A stretch of 64,000 bases of DNA from Taxillus chinensis (Eukaryota > Streptophyta > Magnoliopsida > Santalales > Loranthaceae). The stretch spans positions 16,524,853 to 16,588,852 of the forward strand of contig CM042087.1 in the NCBI GenBank assembly GCA_023512835.1. The letters are read 5' to 3'. The notes under the pieces are model-generated. The model searched no databases, was not told the origin of the DNA, and saw nothing but the letters and a program-made list of their open reading frames with translations. Of this stretch, positions 59,793 through 64,000 are shown piece after piece. Position 1 is the stretch's first letter, and each line of letters begins with the position of its first letter. Both the position numbers and the translations under genes were made by a program.

Positions 59793-62740
59793 TTTCTGAT
59801 TTCTAGTGGCAGTCAGAATCGGAAACTGAAACCTAGAAAAGAGCGCGAGGGGCGGGACTTGGGAGGCGACCAAAACCGGTCAGGTCAAATGGCAGTTTGT
59901 ATTTTTATTAAAATAATATTATTTAAATTAATAAAATTTTAATTTAAACAGTATTATTTTAATAAAAATATAAAAAAATATTCTTAATTTAATAATTTTA
60001 TTTATTATTCAAAAAATTTTTGATTACTGCATAAATCTTATTTGTTATTTTACCCGTGACAATTTCAACTACTCCAAAAATCAAACAAAAGTCACCTAAA
60101 AAATACATTAAATCAATTGCAACAGTAATCATTTCATCGTGATTAAACAATTTAGATTACACTTTTATTTAACTATTTATTTATTACATATCATACCTAT
60201 TACAATTAAATAAAAAACATGAACCAAGTCTTTCAATCATAATCAAGGGCTATGATTAGACTTATGTTCATTATATATTTTTATCATATATATATATATA
60301 TACTAAAATGAAAATGTGATGCAAATTTTGTAAGAACTTTAATTTGAATCGTAGATATTATAACCAATAATGGAATTAAATTCTCATTTAACTATAACTC
60401 AACTATAGTGATTCATAGTTACGCAACTATAATTAAATAAAAATTTAATTTAGAACATTAATTGTATTATACAACCATCTATATCAAAGTTTAGACAATA
60501 AAAAATTAATATCACGTTTATTATATAAATATTTGATATCATCCAAACAAGTCAAGTTATTGGGAATTGATGAATGTGACACCTAACTTTAATTTCATGT
60601 TAACCTTTGGTATCTTGTTATCTTTGTGTTTGGGGGTGTAAAAGCGAGTTAACCTAGCTCCATTTGTTGCTAGTGGGTTACAAATTATCCAATCCGACCC
60701 ATGCGAGTTCGTAGGTTGACATGTGGATCACTATTTATAAAAAATATTAAAAAAAATATAAAACCATTTAATATACAATTGAATGAGAGAAAGTAATAGT
60801 GGATAATTTTGTAATATATTATAATATTTCATTAATTTAATATAGTTTAAATTTTATTTTACAATTGTTTATATCTTGAGTATGAGTATGCTAATATTAT
60901 GATATTCACTTATATAATATAAAAAATTTTATTATATTATATGTAATGGGAAATATATGTCATTAAATCTCCTCATATATTTATAAAAATAATATCATTC
61001 GCATAAAATATGAAATATGATTATTTAGTTAAAGTTTTATATTATAATATATGAATTAAAATTTTAAAAATTCATGATAAAAAGAAATAAAAAAAAAAAA
61101 AAAACCCCAGAGATAAGCTCACGTCCGCATAAAACAAACATAAATAGATCGTTTAAACTCGCATTTAAATAGATTTAGAACTACTAGCCGGCAGGTCCGC
61201 TCCATGCCTAAGTGCCTGAAACCATTTTATCTGAGTTATCTCATTTTAATTAATTCTAGAACTTCTCACTCACACTAATGAAGTCGGTTAGCTCACATGA
61301 CATCATAGGGCTAAACAAGGTTTAAAGTCAAAGGAAAAAAAGATGAAAGGGTCATTAATTCAGGGAAGACCCTGTGTGGGTATAGATTTATTTTTTTAAA
61401 TTTTTTTACAAGAATGATATTGATTTACCTGCAAGTAGATTTTTTAAAATAAAAAAGAAATATGATAAATTTATATCCGATCTATTTTGTGTAGGCCTCT
61501 CACGTACATGCATGTTGTAGTATTTAATTTATTAGCTTAAGATTTAAACGGGTTGAATCTATGATTTGATTAGAAATAATGGAATAATACCATAGATATG
61601 TTGGAGAGACTTGTGCAAAAGATTCAAACTAAATAAGATTATTAGATTTTTTAAAAGACCTAATACTATTTAAGCAATGATTTGAGTTTTATCAAATAGT
61701 GAAAAGTTATTTAACTATTAAATGAAATTGATTTAAACCCAACAAATAGAATACCTGGGTTCATAGATTCACCTATGATAAACTTTATTTCTTAGATAAT
61801 TGAATCAAAAATTATCAATTTTCTTTTTTGGTCCGATATCTCTAACTAAATTAAACCTATCGATATCAATGGTTATAAATTGTTGACAATTTGCAATATT
61901 CAAATATGAACAATTAATTATGCCATATTAATAGCCGAACCACTGTTGCTTTCCGAGGCTAAAATGGTTATCATGGCTAGATCGTTGGAAAAGGGAAGGA
62001 ATCGGCCTTGTTCAATGAGATCCTCAAATCCCTCCCACCAATCTACAAGAAGAAAAAAAGGTTATGTGCCCTCAATCCTACAATATTCATTATGCGAACA
62101 ATTAATGAATTAAGTGGCACATTCAAGAGAATAGTTAGGAAAAAATATGTCATCAACTTTTACTATCATATAAATTGATTTACTCTTAAATAAACATGTT
62201 CATGCATCAAATCAATTAAGAAAAATATATCATTAATCCACAGAACCCACCATAAGGATTATGGGATTTAAAATAATGTGTTATTGGTTTATGATTCTTT
62301 GGATGCTCGGATTCACGAGATCACATAAACACGAAAAATACAAGAATAAAAGAACATATTATATATATATATATATATATAACAAATCAATGAGACCTGC
62401 TTTGTATCGATGGAGTTGTATGAATAGTCACCGATTGATTTGTGAGAGAAAGCCAAGGTCACTATCGGGTGAGTTTGAAATCAGGCGGGAGCGTTAAAGC
62501 ATGTATTTAGACTTGTATCAATAATGGGTTGGAGTCAAATCAATTGGGAGAGTAAAGAAAGCATTAAATCATTCAAAGAAACAAAAGTGGAAAAAAAACC
62601 TACAGTAGACAACATGTTGCTATAAACTGATCCGATTGCGGATTAGGTAATCAATTTTTTATTATAATTAATTAACATATATGAGTGATCGTTTGATGAA
62701 GTGGCGGTTGTTATGGATTTAAGAGGCCATCATTGTACTT
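59793..62740. other. AT-rich intergenic region
   Basis: Upstream of the membrane-protein gene. No gene found. (AT)n runs at 60288-60301 and 62360-62380. A 'ggggtgtaaa..gggttac..caatccgaccc' stretch at 60633-60710 resembles degenerate plant transposon ends, but I cannot delimit it. Confidence 0.65.
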
Positions 62741-64000
62741 GTCCATGGGATCGGGTTTCTGGCGCCTCTCGACCATTGCGGCATCTTGTGCTTCTCTATT
62801 CACGATCCGCTAAGTTTAGCTTTGAGGGTTGAAGCGCCGTGGGCGGATTCGCCACCTGTCGGCTCATCGGGAGAACGGCTCCGATTCCCGACCAGGTTGT
62901 GTAAGGATGGCCAAATCCCCTTGTGCAACGTCAAGTCATCGACTGGCGGCGTGCTCCCGATTCAACGGTCGGCACGTCCGGGACTCCGAGGGTTCCATCC
63001 GTTTTCCTCCACCAATTGCACGGAACCTTCGGCATGGCAGCACCTTACGCTTTCGGCCACCCCTCACCTTTACGTAGCACGAATACATTCTAAATGGTGC
63101 CACTGAGAAACGTCCCGCCAGCACATGCTGCTCGGATCGTAACATTCTCCTCCTGCCATCCTCGCAACGTCCTCGTTGCGGCTTGTTTTTCTCGACTTCC
63201 CGTGGGCGATGACATGGTTACCTCGACGCCTTCCCTCTGCCAATGTCGGCTGGTTGGACATCAGCACGCGGGTTGCACACCTTTACCAAGATGCTCTCCC
63301 ACTCGCCCAATGTCCAAAGGATAGGAGGCTTCCAAGATCGCTCGGCCGCTCCTTCATTACTCCTTGTCTAACTCTGTATCACACTCTAGGATACTCGACT
63401 CCATGGACGCAAAGCATGCAAGACACTATTAGTCGACTCACCTTTGTGAGCTCCCACCTTGGGATCACGCTCTCGCGAAGTGTCGTGAGTCTTCGGGGAT
63501 CCGGGCCGGTTGGCTTTGATACCACTTGTCACGACCCGAGCGGCGTGTTGTTGTCGGGACGTTTCTCGATGGCACGAGTCGGGGAATGTATTGCCGAGTC
63601 TTTACGTAAAGGAGAGAGGTTGGTTGAAAGCGTAGATGGTCTTGTGACGAGTTCGGCTTGGTTCGTGGAGAAAATAGATAAACCCCTTGAGGAGTTTGAG
63701 GACGTGCCGACAGGTTGAATGCGGGAGCCTTGTGTCCGAGACTTGATGTTGAAGGAAGATTTGACCATCATTGCGAGGCGAGTGGGAGGCTGGGCCGAAT
63801 TCTGTGAGGCCCGGTGGCGAGGCGAAATCGATCTATGTCTTCAACCTCAAAGGCTAAAGTTAGCGGACCGTGGATAGAAGCTAAGTGCCGCAATGAGTTG
63901 GGAGGCGCAGAATATTCCCATGACACACCGGCCAAACAAGAGACACAGATGAAGGATTTGCTGCGAGAAGACAGCAATGGTGACCACATGGATATCCTGG
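62741..64000 (-). mobile_element. Edge of a minus-strand LTR retrotransposon
   Basis: At 63512-63524 the minus strand reads TGGTATCAAAGCC, a tRNA-Met-type primer-binding site, two bases after an LTR-like end GGGTCGTGACA (63527). The LTR would extend from 63527 past the window edge; the internal region lies to the left. From about 62750 the sequence is markedly more GC- and CpG-rich than the preceding 15 kb. I recognise no gag or pol domain in 62750-63511, so this may be a non-autonomous element or a truncated one. Confidence 0.5.
63512..63524 (-). promoter_or_regulatory. Primer-binding site (tRNA-Met type), minus strand
   Basis: Minus-strand TGGTATCAAAGCC next to an LTR end in TGACA. Confidence 0.75.

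Overview
This window is nuclear DNA from a flowering plant, most likely a eudicot. It has intron-containing plant genes (a class III peroxidase and a multi-exon membrane protein), a ubiquitin-eS31 (RPS27a) gene with a plant-type promoter, and thick layers of Ty3/gypsy LTR retrotransposons of the plant lineages Tat/Ogre, Athila and Tekay. I cannot name the species.

Layout. 1-6.9 kb: a Tat-type element with gag, a long repetitive 3' non-coding region and an LTR, but no pol. 6.9-7.6 kb: a GA microsatellite, a G-rich tract and a MITE-like AT-rich stretch. 7.6-28.0 kb: a second Tat element (pol, 3' region, 3' LTR) split by a 13.3 kb Athila element at 10191-23452. 28.0-33.9 kb: plus-strand Tekay sequence, namely an RT fragment, one LTR, then gag-PR-RT cut at the same point as the fragment. 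33.9-45.3 kb: a foreign minus-strand LTR, then a minus-strand Tekay chromovirus (partial LTR, chromodomain, integrase, RNase H, RT, protease, gag). Its integrase holds a 3.6 kb solo Tat LTR with a 5-bp target duplication, and its gag is cut by another Tat LTR that runs into a 500-N gap. 45.9-46.1 kb: a ubiquitin pseudogene fragment. 46-64 kb: lower repeat density, AT-rich, holding the three host genes (peroxidase 50.4-51.6 kb; ubiquitin-eS31 52.8-53.3 kb; membrane protein 59.8-56.7 kb on the minus strand) and the edge of one more LTR element at the right end.

The most unusual object is the Athila element. Where Athila elements carry an env-like gene, it has an open 412-codon frame with a complete Ulp1/C48 cysteine-protease signature (H291, D308, Q356, C362). 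This lies downstream of an env-position plant transposon-protein domain and of what looks like an internal promoter (CACGTG cluster, CCAAT, TATA box, leader, ATG). Its gag and pol carry stops and frameshifts. Its LTR promoter shares an ordered set of motifs with the Tekay LTR, although the two elements use different primer tRNAs and belong to different lineages. It is flanked by an 84-bp direct repeat of its target instead of about 5 bp, and its 3' LTR lacks its last bases.

Many apparent frameshifts, in the host genes and in gag, are single-base length changes inside homopolymer runs. Several 'broken' genes may therefore be intact in the organism and broken only in this assembly.
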